Assembly (NCBI GenBank): GCA_964428795.1
Contig: CAYRZL010000024.1
Coordinates: 1 to 30,573 of the forward strand
Reading direction: 5' to 3'
Source: CAYRZL01 sp964428795
Lineage (GTDB): Bacteria > Bacillota > Clostridia > Lachnospirales > Lachnospiraceae
DNA length: 30,573 nt
Shown here: piece by piece, positions 6,956 to 14,625 of the stretch
How the letters are laid out: every line of letters starts with the position of its first letter
How positions within the stretch are numbered: position 1 is the first letter of the stretch
Program-made: the position numbers and the translations under genes
Notes under the pieces: model-generated
The model's database searches: none
The model's input: the letters and a program-made list of their open reading frames with translations, nothing else
Told to the model about the DNA's origin: nothing

Positions 6956-8095
6956 ATGAAGGAAAAATTAAAAACAGCGTACTTGGTAAGGGTTACATCA
7001 GACAACCACAACCAGGAAATCAGCATGTTTGAAAATGAGGATGGAAGATTCACGCTTACACACAACCGGATTGGTGCTTCCCCTCTGGTAAAAAGGTATC
7101 CCATGACGATGTGGAACAAGATATACCGGAAAAAAATTTCCGACGGATGGACAGATGAATCCGGTATTTCCGGATTGTCCCTGCGTGAGGTTCCTAAATA
7201 TGGTGAAATCAGCGACAAGGCTGTTGCGGGACTGGTTGATTACCTGTTAAAAGCGGCAAACGAGTACGTGAAAAAGAATTATCTGGTTACGGAAAGGACC
7301 GTGACTGAAAAAATGATCGCCGAAGCAAGAAAAGAAATCTGCCAGATGGCAGAAACCACAGACGTGGAGACGTTTAACGGATATTTACTGGAATTGTTTA
7401 AAACAATCCCCCGGAAAATGGAAACAGTGAAACAGTACCTTGCAAAATCCGATGGCGACATGCTTGGCATTATCGACAGGGAAATTTCACTCTTGGATGC
7501 CATGGAAGGGCAGGTTTCTATCAAAAAACCGGAGCAAAAGAAGAATATCCTTGAATTGTCAGGTTTGGAAATCCGGGAATGTACGGATTATGAACTTGCT
7601 GAGGTAAGAAAAACGTTAGGCGGAAAGTATTTCGCAAGAGCGAAAGGCATGTTCCGAGTTTCTAACAGGAATTCGGAAAGAAAATTCCAAGCTTTCTGCA
7701 GAAACAACCACTATACGAAAAGCAATATACGGCTTTTGTTTCATGGTTCGGGTTCTGCAAACTGGTGGAACATCCTTTTACTTGGTCTGTCGGTCAAGAA
7801 CGCCTCTCCGTTAGGCATGTTCGGGGCTGGTGTTTATTTCGCTGATGACCCGGGTAAATCACTCAATTACTGTGGCGGAGACCGGAGATTTTTGGCAATT
7901 TTCCAGACAGCGTATAATAAACCTTACGATATCTGGAATTGGGACCATGCATGCCAGAAGCTGAATAAGAAAAAGCTTTACGCCATGGGACGCGACATTG
8001 TGTTCGCACATAAGGATCTTGGGATGCTGCGCCGGAACGAATATGTTTCCTATCAGGATGACCAGCATTCCATAAAATACCTTATAGAATTTTAG
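6956..8095 (+). CDS. Bacterial poly(ADP-ribose) polymerase with WGR-like domain
   Basis: 379 residues. The C-terminal half is a PARP catalytic domain with LLFHGSG (His263), GMFGAGVYFADDPGKSLNYC (Tyr294, with the following conserved Ser and Tyr) and RRNEYVSYQDDQHSIKYLIEF (Glu362). This gives the H-Y-E triad that in PARP1 (His862, Tyr896, Glu988) permits chain elongation. The N-terminal ~75 residues resemble a WGR domain (FENEDGRFTLTHNRIGASP, then YPMTMWNKIY), although the name-giving Trp-Gly-Arg is HNR here. Residues ~80-190 are helical, in the position of the PARP regulatory domain. The enzyme should use NAD+ to modify proteins or nucleic-acid ends, probably on sensing DNA breaks through WGR. 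AAGAAGG precedes the ATG. It is the last gene of the island run. No macrodomain or other ADP-ribose hydrolase is seen in the window. Confidence 0.93.
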   Translation: MKEKLKTAYLVRVTSDNHNQEISMFENEDGRFTLTHNRIGASPLVKRYPMTMWNKIYRKKISDGWTDESGISGLSLREVPKYGEISDKAVAGLVDYLLKAANEYVKKNYLVTERTVTEKMIAEARKEICQMAETTDVETFNGYLLELFKTIPRKMETVKQYLAKSDGDMLGIIDREISLLDAMEGQVSIKKPEQKKNILELSGLEIRECTDYELAEVRKTLGGKYFARAKGMFRVSNRNSERKFQAFCRNNHYTKSNIRLLFHGSGSANWWNILLLGLSVKNASPLGMFGAGVYFADDPGKSLNYCGGDRRFLAIFQTAYNKPYDIWNWDHACQKLNKKKLYAMGRDIVFAHKDLGMLRRNEYVSYQDDQHSIKYLIEF

Positions 8096-8101
8096 TAGAC
8101 C

Positions 8102-8153
8102 GTGGGCAATTTCCCCATTCCTTGTGAATGGGGTTGATTGTCCACATTTTTTT
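8102..8153 (+). terminator. Long hairpin terminator after the PARP gene
   Basis: A nested stem pairs GTGGGCAAT (8102-8110) with ATTGTCCAC (8137-8145) and CCCCATTC (8113-8120) with GAATGGGG (8126-8133), followed by eight bases that are almost all T. It begins seven bases after the stop codon and closes the island operon. Confidence 0.93.
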
Positions 8154-8229
8154 ATGCAAAAAAAAGTTCCTTTTTTAATGGGAAAAACTGTATATCATTA
8201 TATAACAATTTTGTGAGGAGGGAAAAAAA

Positions 8230-8904
8230 TTGAAAAGAAATATATTTCTGATTACACTTACATTTTTTGTGATATTAGCTGGGTGTGAAAGCACAGTTAC
8301 AACAACTCCGGTAACCAGTGAGACAACAGATTATGATACAGACCATATATCGTTTTCATTGTTTGGGGAAACATTCGCATTTTCGGATAACGGGATCTTG
8401 GATGCGAAAAAGTTTTATAATCTACTTGATGAATATGGCTGGAAGGTTAAAAAAACGGATATGGGAGACGTTGATCCGGATATGGAAGATATAACTGGAC
8501 CCCACTGGGTATCATTCTCGTCAGTGAACCTGCCCAGATGCAGTATTACGGTTTTTACTGATTTCGGAAGCCTATATGGTTCAGAGGATTACCGTGAATA
8601 TCCTGTTAGCGCTATCCAAATTAGCGGTACATGTGATCTTTTCCCAAATTTTAGTTGTATGGGTTGGTTTCCATGGATGGACAGTGATGAAACTGCAGAA
8701 GTACTTGGAACCACACATCTTGTCCATCCACAGTATCCGATTGGGGATGTGGACATGCTTTACTTGGAATACCCGTGGCTATATCCCGGTGACAACACCG
8801 GAAAAATGCTGCGGTTGGTTTACAACGTGCTTGAGGATGGCACGGAATATGTTACAGTGATTATGGGAAAAAATATAACTTCTGCGATACTTCCTGCTTT
8901 CTGA
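8230..8904 (+). CDS. Putative lipoprotein of unknown function
   Basis: The TTG start is supported by GAGGAGGG directly upstream. The N-terminus (KRNIFLITLTFFVILAGCES) is a lipoprotein signal with the lipobox LAGC, so the mature protein would be attached to the outer face of the membrane through Cys19. A Thr/Ser-rich spacer follows (residues ~20-35), then a globular part rich in aromatic residues and Asp. The region around residues 85-115 and the closing VLEDGTEYVTVIMGK suggest beta structure. I do not recognise the family. It lies behind the PARP terminator and has its own terminator, so it is likely transcribed alone. Its stop codon sits inside a 9-bp hairpin (8896-8919). Confidence 0.8.
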   Translation: MKRNIFLITLTFFVILAGCESTVTTTPVTSETTDYDTDHISFSLFGETFAFSDNGILDAKKFYNLLDEYGWKVKKTDMGDVDPDMEDITGPHWVSFSSVNLPRCSITVFTDFGSLYGSEDYREYPVSAIQISGTCDLFPNFSCMGWFPWMDSDETAEVLGTTHLVHPQYPIGDVDMLYLEYPWLYPGDNTGKMLRLVYNVLEDGTEYVTVIMGKNITSAILPAF

Positions 8905-8967
8905 TTTTGTTCAGAAAGCGAAAGATTGCATAATATAGAAAAGGAGCCATTTTCGACTCCTTTTTTT
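8896..8967 (+). terminator. Tandem hairpins / terminator after the lipoprotein gene
   Basis: A perfect 9-bp stem GCTTTCTGA/TCAGAAAGC (8896-8919) includes the lipoprotein stop. A second stem AAAAGGAG/CTCCTTTT (8939-8964) runs into a T tract and looks like the actual Rho-independent terminator. The A/T-rich flanks also form an outer inverted repeat (TATAGAAAAG with CTTTTCTATA). Confidence 0.8.
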
Positions 8968-8984
8968 CTTTTCTATAGAAAATT

Positions 8985-9118
8985 TAAAAATCACTCAGTG
9001 CGTAAATAGCAATGGACAGGTACTTTGACAGTTTGATTGGGATCCATCCGTGTGGGTACTGATTTGTCATAAGTAAAAGATACTAATAATATTTTGTTAG
9101 TTGTGTTATTAAGATGCG
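8985..9118. other. Island/tadA junction
   Basis: A non-coding stretch of about 120 bases lies between the lipoprotein terminator and the point where recognisable tadA sequence starts (about 9116). It holds partial repeats (GGTACTTTGACA and GGGTACTGATTTGTCA) and an imperfect inverted repeat around 9080-9100 (ACTAA ... TTAGT), of the kind found at recombinase attachment sites. No recombinase gene is in view, so the mechanism is unknown. That this is the right border is inferred from the abrupt loss of tadA homology. Confidence 0.6.
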
Positions 9119-9460
9119 AATACAGGACATGACGGGTCACTCAGTACGGGACATGCCAATTCATCTCTGGATATGCTGCACCGGCTTGAGACCATGGTCC
9201 TTATGGGAATGGAGCTTCCGCTGCAGGCAGTGCAGATGCAGATCGTGTCAGGTTTGGACATTTTGATTCATCTTGGACGTATGAAAGGCGGAAAACGTCG
9301 TCTGCTGGAGGTGTCAGAGCTGCTTGGGTGCAATAAGGGACAGTACGAATTACAAACGCTGTATCGATTCCGGCAGGCAGATGAGGGAGGAGAGACAAAG
9401 GATACATGGGAACGGGCAGGAGAATTGAAAAACGTAAAAAAGCGGAGTATGCAAGGGTAA
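9113..9460 (+). pseudogene. tadA: tadA (cpaF) ATPase, C-terminal remnant
   Basis: In-frame translation gives ANTGHDGSLSTGHANSSLDM and LHRLETMVLMGMELPLQAV, the conserved block that follows Walker B in CpaF/TadA secretion ATPases (second His box), then the typical VSGLDILIHLGRMKGGKRRLLEV. About 115 codons remain of an expected ~400 or more. A TAA at 9110-9112 is in the same frame directly upstream, and the Walker A and B regions are missing, so no working ATPase can be made from this copy. The break coincides with the right edge of the accessory island. The remnant still overlaps tadB by 55 bases, the arrangement of an intact tad operon. Confidence 0.9.
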
Positions 9461-10215
9461 GAACAGGAAAAGAAGGAATAGATTACCGGATATACCGGTG
9501 GAAGCTTTATGAAATTCTGCTATATGGGTCAATTTCCATTGGTATTACGGGAATATTTGCTTTTTTGTTCTACCGGTCCGTATATGCTCTGATGGCGGCT
9601 GTTTTTGTTGTACCCCTGTTTCTCCGGTATCAGAAGGCGGAGAAGATAAAAAAACGCCGGGAACGCCTGCTGCTGCAGTTTTGTGACGGAATGCAGGCAG
9701 TATGCGCAGCTATGCAGGCAGGCTATTCCGTAGAAAATGCGTGGATACAGGCGGAAAAAGAAATGAAAAACCTTTATGGCGAAAAGGCAGAGATGACAAG
9801 GGCATTTGTCTGGATGAATCAGAGGGTGCGAATGCATGTGCCGATGGAACAGGCAGTGGCGGATTTTGCGGCAGGCAGTGGATTGGAGGATATACAGAAT
9901 TTTGCAAACGTGTTTGGCTATGCCAGACGCAACGGAGGAAACATGAAAATAATTATCACATCCACCACAGCAAAAATCCGTGAGAAGCAAACTGTTATGG
10001 CAGAGATTCAGACGCTGCTTGCGGCAAAAAAGCTGGAACAGAAAATTATGAATGTAATGCCGCTGGCAATTTTAGGCTATATTTCGCTTACTTCACCGGA
10101 TTATATGGAAGTGTTATATCACAATGGATTGGGGTATGCGTTGATGAGTGTGTGTCTGGCGGTATATCTGGGGGCGTGGTACTGGTCCGGAAAGCTGGTG
10201 AATATAGAGGTATGA
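9406..10215 (+). CDS. tadB: TadB-like pilus platform protein
   Basis: A 269-residue inner-membrane protein of the T2SF/GspF family. Two hydrophobic segments lie near residues 38-68. A cytoplasmic helical domain follows (LLQFCDGMQAVCAAMQAGYSVENAWIQAEKEM, split by the usual Gly, then FANVFGYARRNGGNM), with two more membrane segments at the C-terminus (about 218-260). TadB and TadC form the membrane platform on which the TadA ATPase drives Flp pilus assembly. It is a little shorter than many TadB proteins because the usual N-terminal extension is reduced. GGGAGGAG lies upstream of the chosen ATG. tadC follows with an ATGA overlap. With tadA broken, function depends on another ATPase in the genome. 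Confidence 0.9.
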   Translation: MGTGRRIEKRKKAEYARVRTGKEGIDYRIYRWKLYEILLYGSISIGITGIFAFLFYRSVYALMAAVFVVPLFLRYQKAEKIKKRRERLLLQFCDGMQAVCAAMQAGYSVENAWIQAEKEMKNLYGEKAEMTRAFVWMNQRVRMHVPMEQAVADFAAGSGLEDIQNFANVFGYARRNGGNMKIIITSTTAKIREKQTVMAEIQTLLAAKKLEQKIMNVMPLAILGYISLTSPDYMEVLYHNGLGYALMSVCLAVYLGAWYWSGKLVNIEV

Positions 10216-11411
10216 AAAAGACGGTTGCAATACTGACGGCAGGAGCATTGGCAGGTGTGCTGCTTACATGGTTGGAATATCAGAGTGATACAGAAGGCGA
10301 CATATTGCGAAATGAACCGGGAGCAGGAAGCAGATGGGTGGAATATACCGCAACCGCGGCGGATGGAAGCAAAGAGACGGAGATTTCTCTGGAAGTGCAG
10401 GAGAGAGAATTATCCGGCGAGGCGAGAATACAGCTTTTTGAGGATGCCCGGGCGGAATTTGAAGCTGTGTGGCTTGGAAATAACGCTTCTGCAATGCAGG
10501 TCTGTGAAAATCTCATGCTTCCGGCTTCTTTGCAGGATGGGCTTGTTGAGGTTACATATGATTTTGATAATTACGAGGTCGCAGACAGCGAAGGAACTAT
10601 TTATGGGGAGAAAGCAGCTGAGAATGGGACGGATGTATTACTGACGGTGACATTTTCCTATTTGAATGAGGAGCAGATCGTACCCTATTATTTCCGGGTA
10701 GTTCCAAAGACTCTGACAGGACAGGAAAAATGGGAGCAGGAAATTCAGGATGCTTTGCAGGAGGCTGAAACAGACAGCCGGACAGAGCAGACACTGCATC
10801 TCCCGGAGGAAGTGGCAGGAACCAGGGTCATATGGCGGGGAATCCGCGAATATACGGGAGTGAAAGTGTTTCTTGTCAGCGTATTGCTTGCGGCAGGAGG
10901 ATGGCTGGCACAAAAAGAGCGCAAAAAGGCAGAGAAAAAGCAAAAAGACGAGCGGTTAAAAAGACAGTATCCGGTACTGGTAAATCAGCTTTCTCTGCTG
11001 ATGGGAGCCGGGATGTCCGTAACAAGTGCGTGGAAAAATATGTTGGAGCTCTATGAGACAAATCGAAAGAAACAGAAAACAGAAAGCCAGGAGGCATATG
11101 AGGAAATGGCAGTTACATGGCGTCAGATGCAGCATGGCGTCTCCCAGCAGGAGGCTTTGGGGGATTTCGGGCGAAGAATCGGATCGATTCATTACCGCAG
11201 GCTATCTTTGCTGTTGACACAGAATTTGTCAAAGGGAGCGGCGGGACTTGGAAGGCTGTTGGAACAGGAAGCGGCAGAGATGTTTGAAGAGCGGATAAGG
11301 ATGGCGAGAAAGGCGGGAGAGGAAGCAGGAACAAAGCTGTTATTTCCTATGATTCTTATGCTGGTCATCATAATTGTGATCCTCATTATTCCCGCGTTTC
11401 TGAATATGTAG
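10212..11411 (+). CDS. tadC: TadC-like pilus platform protein with an extra extracytoplasmic domain
   Basis: 399 residues, starting at the ATGA overlap with tadB (AGAGG upstream). The C-terminal ~165 residues are a TadC/T2SF domain (YPVLVNQLSLLMGAGMSV, SQQEALGDFGRRIG, and LLEQEAAEMFEERIRMARKAGEEAGTK in two parts) ending in a strongly hydrophobic membrane segment (LFPMILMLVIIIVILIIPAF). Ordinary TadC is near 300 residues. Here a first membrane segment (residues ~4-20) is followed by about 200 residues that are acidic and beta-rich, and then a second membrane segment near 223-238. That inserted part should lie outside the cytoplasm. A similar layout may be common in Gram-positive tad loci, but I cannot confirm that here. 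Confidence 0.86.
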   Translation: MKKTVAILTAGALAGVLLTWLEYQSDTEGDILRNEPGAGSRWVEYTATAADGSKETEISLEVQERELSGEARIQLFEDARAEFEAVWLGNNASAMQVCENLMLPASLQDGLVEVTYDFDNYEVADSEGTIYGEKAAENGTDVLLTVTFSYLNEEQIVPYYFRVVPKTLTGQEKWEQEIQDALQEAETDSRTEQTLHLPEEVAGTRVIWRGIREYTGVKVFLVSVLLAAGGWLAQKERKKAEKKQKDERLKRQYPVLVNQLSLLMGAGMSVTSAWKNMLELYETNRKKQKTESQEAYEEMAVTWRQMQHGVSQQEALGDFGRRIGSIHYRRLSLLLTQNLSKGAAGLGRLLEQEAAEMFEERIRMARKAGEEAGTKLLFPMILMLVIIIVILIIPAFLNM

Positions 11412-11493
11412 AGATGATTACACCGTAACGGAGTGACCAAAAAAGGCGAAAGATAATGAAAAAAGAATGTGATTTTTGGAAAGGAAGGGTGTT

Positions 11494-11664
11494 ATGACAG
11501 AAATAAAACGCTTTTTACAGGAAGAAGATGGAATTGGCGTGGTGGAAGTGATTTTAATTCTTGTGGTACTGCTGGGATTAATAGTGATCTTTAAAAAACA
11601 GCTGACGACAATTGTAAACAATGCATTTTCATCCATTAACAGCAAGGCTAATTCGCTGAAATGA
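11494..11664 (+). CDS. flp: Flp1-type type IVb pilin
   Basis: A 56-residue protein with the class IVb pilin plan: a short charged leader (MTEIKRFLQEEDG), then GIGVVEVILILVVLLGLIVIF as the hydrophobic alpha helix. The Glu at the fifth position after the likely processing Gly matches the pilin rule. A short polar tail follows. The peptidase gene for such leaders lies about 2.7 kb downstream. ATG 11494 is chosen because AAGGAAGGG lies 5-6 bases upstream. The next gene overlaps the stop by ATGA. It is the presumed major pilin of the locus. Confidence 0.9.
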   Translation: MTEIKRFLQEEDGIGVVEVILILVVLLGLIVIFKKQLTTIVNNAFSSINSKANSLK

Positions 11665-13199
11665 TCGAAACAGGACGCAGCCGGGTGAAAGCAAGTGTGA
11701 CGGTGTTCCTTAGTTTTGTAGTGCTGCTGATGGCGGCAGTCATTTTTTCCCTGTTGGAATCGGCGCGTGTCAGCGGCATGAAAAGCTTTTGCCAGATGGA
11801 TGCGATGCTGACGGTGGATAATCTGTTTGCGGAGTATCAACGGGAGCTGTGGGCTGACTATGATCTGCTGTTTTTGGATGGTTCTTATGGCAGTAGAGCG
11901 TGGAGCAGAGAAAAGGTCGAAAGCAGAACCATGGAGTTTTCCCTTGAGAACTGTGGCGGGGCAGATACCGGAAGTTCTGTCATTGGCGGAGGGGCGGTTG
12001 ATTTTTACAGCATCATGCCTGTGCAGGCGGAGCTGACGCAATATGAATTTGCCACAGATCATGACGGGCAGGTGTTCCGCAGCCAGGCAGCCCGGGCCAT
12101 GGTACGAACCTATGGGGCTTCTGCAGCGGAAAAACTGTATGATGTATTGGGGCAGGCAGAAGAGGCAGATGAGGCAGGAAGCGCATTGGAGCAGAGCGGC
12201 AACCGGGCGCTGGAGCGGCTGGAAGATGCTTATCAGGTAATACAGGAGCAACAAACAGGAAGCGGCGTATCAGAAGAAACCGGAGAAGAAGCAGGTTCGG
12301 GCGGTGATATGATTTCCTCGGAGTATATGCCGGAGGAAAATCCGCTGGAGCTTTTAAAAAAGATGAAAAAGCAGGGGATTCTGGTTCTTACTGCGCCGCA
12401 GATGGATATTTCGGAGAAGGAAATGGACGTGTCTGACACATTGCTTCGAAGAGACATTCTTTCGGGGACATATGATGAACAAAAAGACGGTATCCTGTCA
12501 CAGACAGCAGAGGAAGTTCTGTTTTTTGCATATCTGGACGAGCACTATTCCAATGCGGTCAACGTAAAAGAGGGCGGTGATTTAGATTATGAACTGGAAT
12601 ATATCATTGCAGGAAGGGGATCGGATGCAGATAATCTGAAGGCGGTGGTGAGGCGGCTGCTTCTGATGCGAGAGGGAGCAAATGCGCTGTATTTACAGTC
12701 GGATGCGGAAAAGCAGGCACTTTTGTATGAAGCGGCACTGGCAATTTCCGTTGCCACAGGGACGGAGGCATTGGTTCCGGTTATAAAACAGGGACTTCTG
12801 CTGGCGTGGGCATATGCGGAGAGTATTGCGGATGTGCGGGTATTGCTGCAGGGCGGAAAGATTCCTTTGAATAAGACATCCGCAGACTGGATGACGGATT
12901 TGCTTCATCTGTCCAGGTCGTTAAATGAAGCCACGCAGAAGCAGCATGACCGTGGATTGAGCTATGTGCGGTATTTGCAGATGATACTGTTTCTCATGAA
13001 GGATAGGACCGTGAATTATCGTAGTATGGATTTGCTGGAAGCGCGTGCCCGGGTTTCCATGGATTGCATGATGCAGCGAATACAGGTGGATATGTCCTAT
13101 CAGGGAGAGCCTCTTTTTTGGAGCATGGTATCCATCGGGGACGGTCAGCTTGGGACGTATCACTTTTCCGGGCAAAGAGAGATCGACTATATGGAATAA
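11661..13199 (+). CDS. Large single-pass pilus-locus protein (DUF5702-like)
   Basis: 512 residues. The N-terminus (SRVKASVTVFLSFVVLLMAAVIFSLLESARVSG) is the pseudopilin-like anchor found in TadE/TadG-type proteins, with the remaining ~470 residues outside. The outside part has long charged helices, an acidic Glu/Ser/Gly-rich linker around residues 193-220 and a C-terminal FHFSGQREIDYME-like end (here YHFSGQ). It resembles proteins annotated as DUF5702 in Lachnospiraceae tad loci; that name is from memory and moderately sure. It starts in the stop of the pilin gene (ATGA), so it is translated in coupling. Likely a minor structural or tip component, by position only. Confidence 0.82.
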   Translation: MIETGRSRVKASVTVFLSFVVLLMAAVIFSLLESARVSGMKSFCQMDAMLTVDNLFAEYQRELWADYDLLFLDGSYGSRAWSREKVESRTMEFSLENCGGADTGSSVIGGGAVDFYSIMPVQAELTQYEFATDHDGQVFRSQAARAMVRTYGASAAEKLYDVLGQAEEADEAGSALEQSGNRALERLEDAYQVIQEQQTGSGVSEETGEEAGSGGDMISSEYMPEENPLELLKKMKKQGILVLTAPQMDISEKEMDVSDTLLRRDILSGTYDEQKDGILSQTAEEVLFFAYLDEHYSNAVNVKEGGDLDYELEYIIAGRGSDADNLKAVVRRLLLMREGANALYLQSDAEKQALLYEAALAISVATGTEALVPVIKQGLLLAWAYAESIADVRVLLQGGKIPLNKTSADWMTDLLHLSRSLNEATQKQHDRGLSYVRYLQMILFLMKDRTVNYRSMDLLEARARVSMDCMMQRIQVDMSYQGEPLFWSMVSIGDGQLGTYHFSGQREIDYME

Positions 13200-13242
13200 T
13201 AACGAGGAAAGCGACAGTCGGGATGGTATAAATAAGATAGAA

Positions 13243-14196
13243 ATGAAAGGCAGGTGCAAAACGGTGCTTTTGAAGCTGCATAGGATACAGAAAAATGAAG
13301 CTGAAATAAATAAGAACAATAAGTCCAGGGTCACAAAGCAAAACAGGTTTTTCAAATGGCAATATAAGGTACATCTCCCCTTACCTCCATTCCGATTTCC
13401 TATGTCGGCAAAAGCACCGTTTTGCATCTGCCGGAAAGCATCGCTTACCGTAGAAGCGGCGTTTGCGGCGCCTGTCGCAATCTTTTTTCTTGTGCTGCTG
13501 CTGTCATTTTTCCCGATTCTGGAATTGCAGAAGAGTGTGGAGGAATCCATGCAGTGTGCCGCCCGGAGAGCGGCGGCGTCTGCTGTTACAGAGGAGGAAA
13601 GTGCAGACGGAAGCCTGACATATGCGAAGGGTTTGTTCTGGAAGAATATCAGAGGTTATGATCTGCCGGTACAATATATTACGGGCGGGTATGCAGGTAT
13701 TTCCCTGCTTGGATCAAAGTCCGCCGGGGAGTATATCGTGCTTGCGGCAGATTACAGGGTTCAGATGCCCGTCCGGTTATTTGGCAGACAGAGTTTTGCC
13801 ATCAGTCATAAGGTGAAGGCGAGAAAATGGAACGGATATGAAACAGGCGGAGGAGAGGAAGCTGCTTCGTCAAAAACGGTTTACATAACGGAAAACGGGA
13901 GAGCATACCACAAGGATCTGAGCTGTAATTATCTGGATTTATCCATACGTTCTGTGAGCAGGGCAGAAGTGGGCGGGCTGCGAAGTGCAGACGGTTCTGT
14001 CTATCATGAATGTTCTTCCTGCGGAAAAAAGAATTTCTCTTCCGGGATTGTTTATATTACGACGTACGGAACCGAATATCATACTGCTTTGGATTGCAGA
14101 GGTTTAAAACGTACAATAAAAGCAGTTGATTTGGAAGAAGTACAGGGGAGGACGCCCTGCCCGAAGTGCTACGGTTCTCATCTGGACAGCGATTAA
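13243..14196 (+). CDS. TadE-like pseudopilin with duplicated Cys/His motif
   Basis: About 317 residues. The pilin-like segment KASLTVEAAFAAPVAIFFLVLLLS (split at the TVEAAF motif, near residue 70) is the TadE signature, with the membrane helix behind it. It is followed by an outside domain (SVEESMQCAARRAAASAV). Two copies of a motif of the form VYIT-x2-G-x2-YH-x3-(S)C close the protein, each followed by a CxxC pair (CSSC, CPKC). The start is unclear: ATG 13243 has a poor ribosome site, GTG 13264 is better spaced from AGG, and a start upstream would overlap the previous gene. The basic leader of ~65 residues before the helix is unusually long, so the true start may be later (ATG 13402). Confidence 0.82.
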   Translation: MKGRCKTVLLKLHRIQKNEAEINKNNKSRVTKQNRFFKWQYKVHLPLPPFRFPMSAKAPFCICRKASLTVEAAFAAPVAIFFLVLLLSFFPILELQKSVEESMQCAARRAAASAVTEEESADGSLTYAKGLFWKNIRGYDLPVQYITGGYAGISLLGSKSAGEYIVLAADYRVQMPVRLFGRQSFAISHKVKARKWNGYETGGGEEAASSKTVYITENGRAYHKDLSCNYLDLSIRSVSRAEVGGLRSADGSVYHECSSCGKKNFSSGIVYITTYGTEYHTALDCRGLKRTIKAVDLEEVQGRTPCPKCYGSHLDSD

Positions 14197-14208
14197 GGAG
14201 GAGATATA

Positions 14209-14625
14209 TTGATTATGTCAGGCGTATTGGGCGCATTTTTGGGATGGTTTTCGGTGGTCGATTGCATAAAAAAGCATGTTTCTGTATGGGGAACGGTTCT
14301 TTGCGCAGTGACGGGAGTTATCATGCGTGTTTCCATGGGAAATTTTGTATTTGCCGATATTTTTGGCGGAATGGCAGTGGGAGGCTGCATGATTTTTGTG
14401 AGTTTGCTGAGCCGGCAGGCAATCGGCATGGGTGATGGAATGGTATTGCTTGCAGAGGGAATCTATCTCGGGTTCTGGGACAACCTCATGGTACTTTTCT
14501 GGGGGATGATGTTTTCCGGAATATGCTCTGCTTTTTTGCTGATTCTAAAGAAGGTAAAAAGAAAAACGGAGATTCCCTTTCTCCCGTTTTTATTTGCCGG
14601 TTATCTGGTGGTGATTTTTATATGA
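14209..14625 (+). CDS. Prepilin peptidase (A24A, TadV/CpaA type)
   Basis: A small polytopic protease of 138 residues, about the size of TadV/CpaA. It shows the two aspartates of the family: Asp in VVDCIKKHV (first helix end) and Asp in the GMGDGMVL motif (GxGD box). Hydrophobic segments cover most of the length. It should cleave the leader of the Flp pilin and the TadE-like proteins encoded next to it. TTG 14209 is seven bases from AGGAGG; ATG 14215 is a possible alternative. Its stop overlaps the start of the following TadE-like gene (ATGA). Confidence 0.88.
   Translation: MIMSGVLGAFLGWFSVVDCIKKHVSVWGTVLCAVTGVIMRVSMGNFVFADIFGGMAVGGCMIFVSLLSRQAIGMGDGMVLLAEGIYLGFWDNLMVLFWGMMFSGICSAFLLILKKVKRKTEIPFLPFLFAGYLVVIFI

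Noticed and set aside
1970..9112. Diversity-generating retroelement or prophage structural module
   Set aside because: No reverse transcriptase, no template/variable repeat pair and no capsid, tail or terminase genes were seen.
10264..10516. Several overlapping - strand frames inside tadC
   Set aside because: Shadow frames of a well-supported + strand gene.
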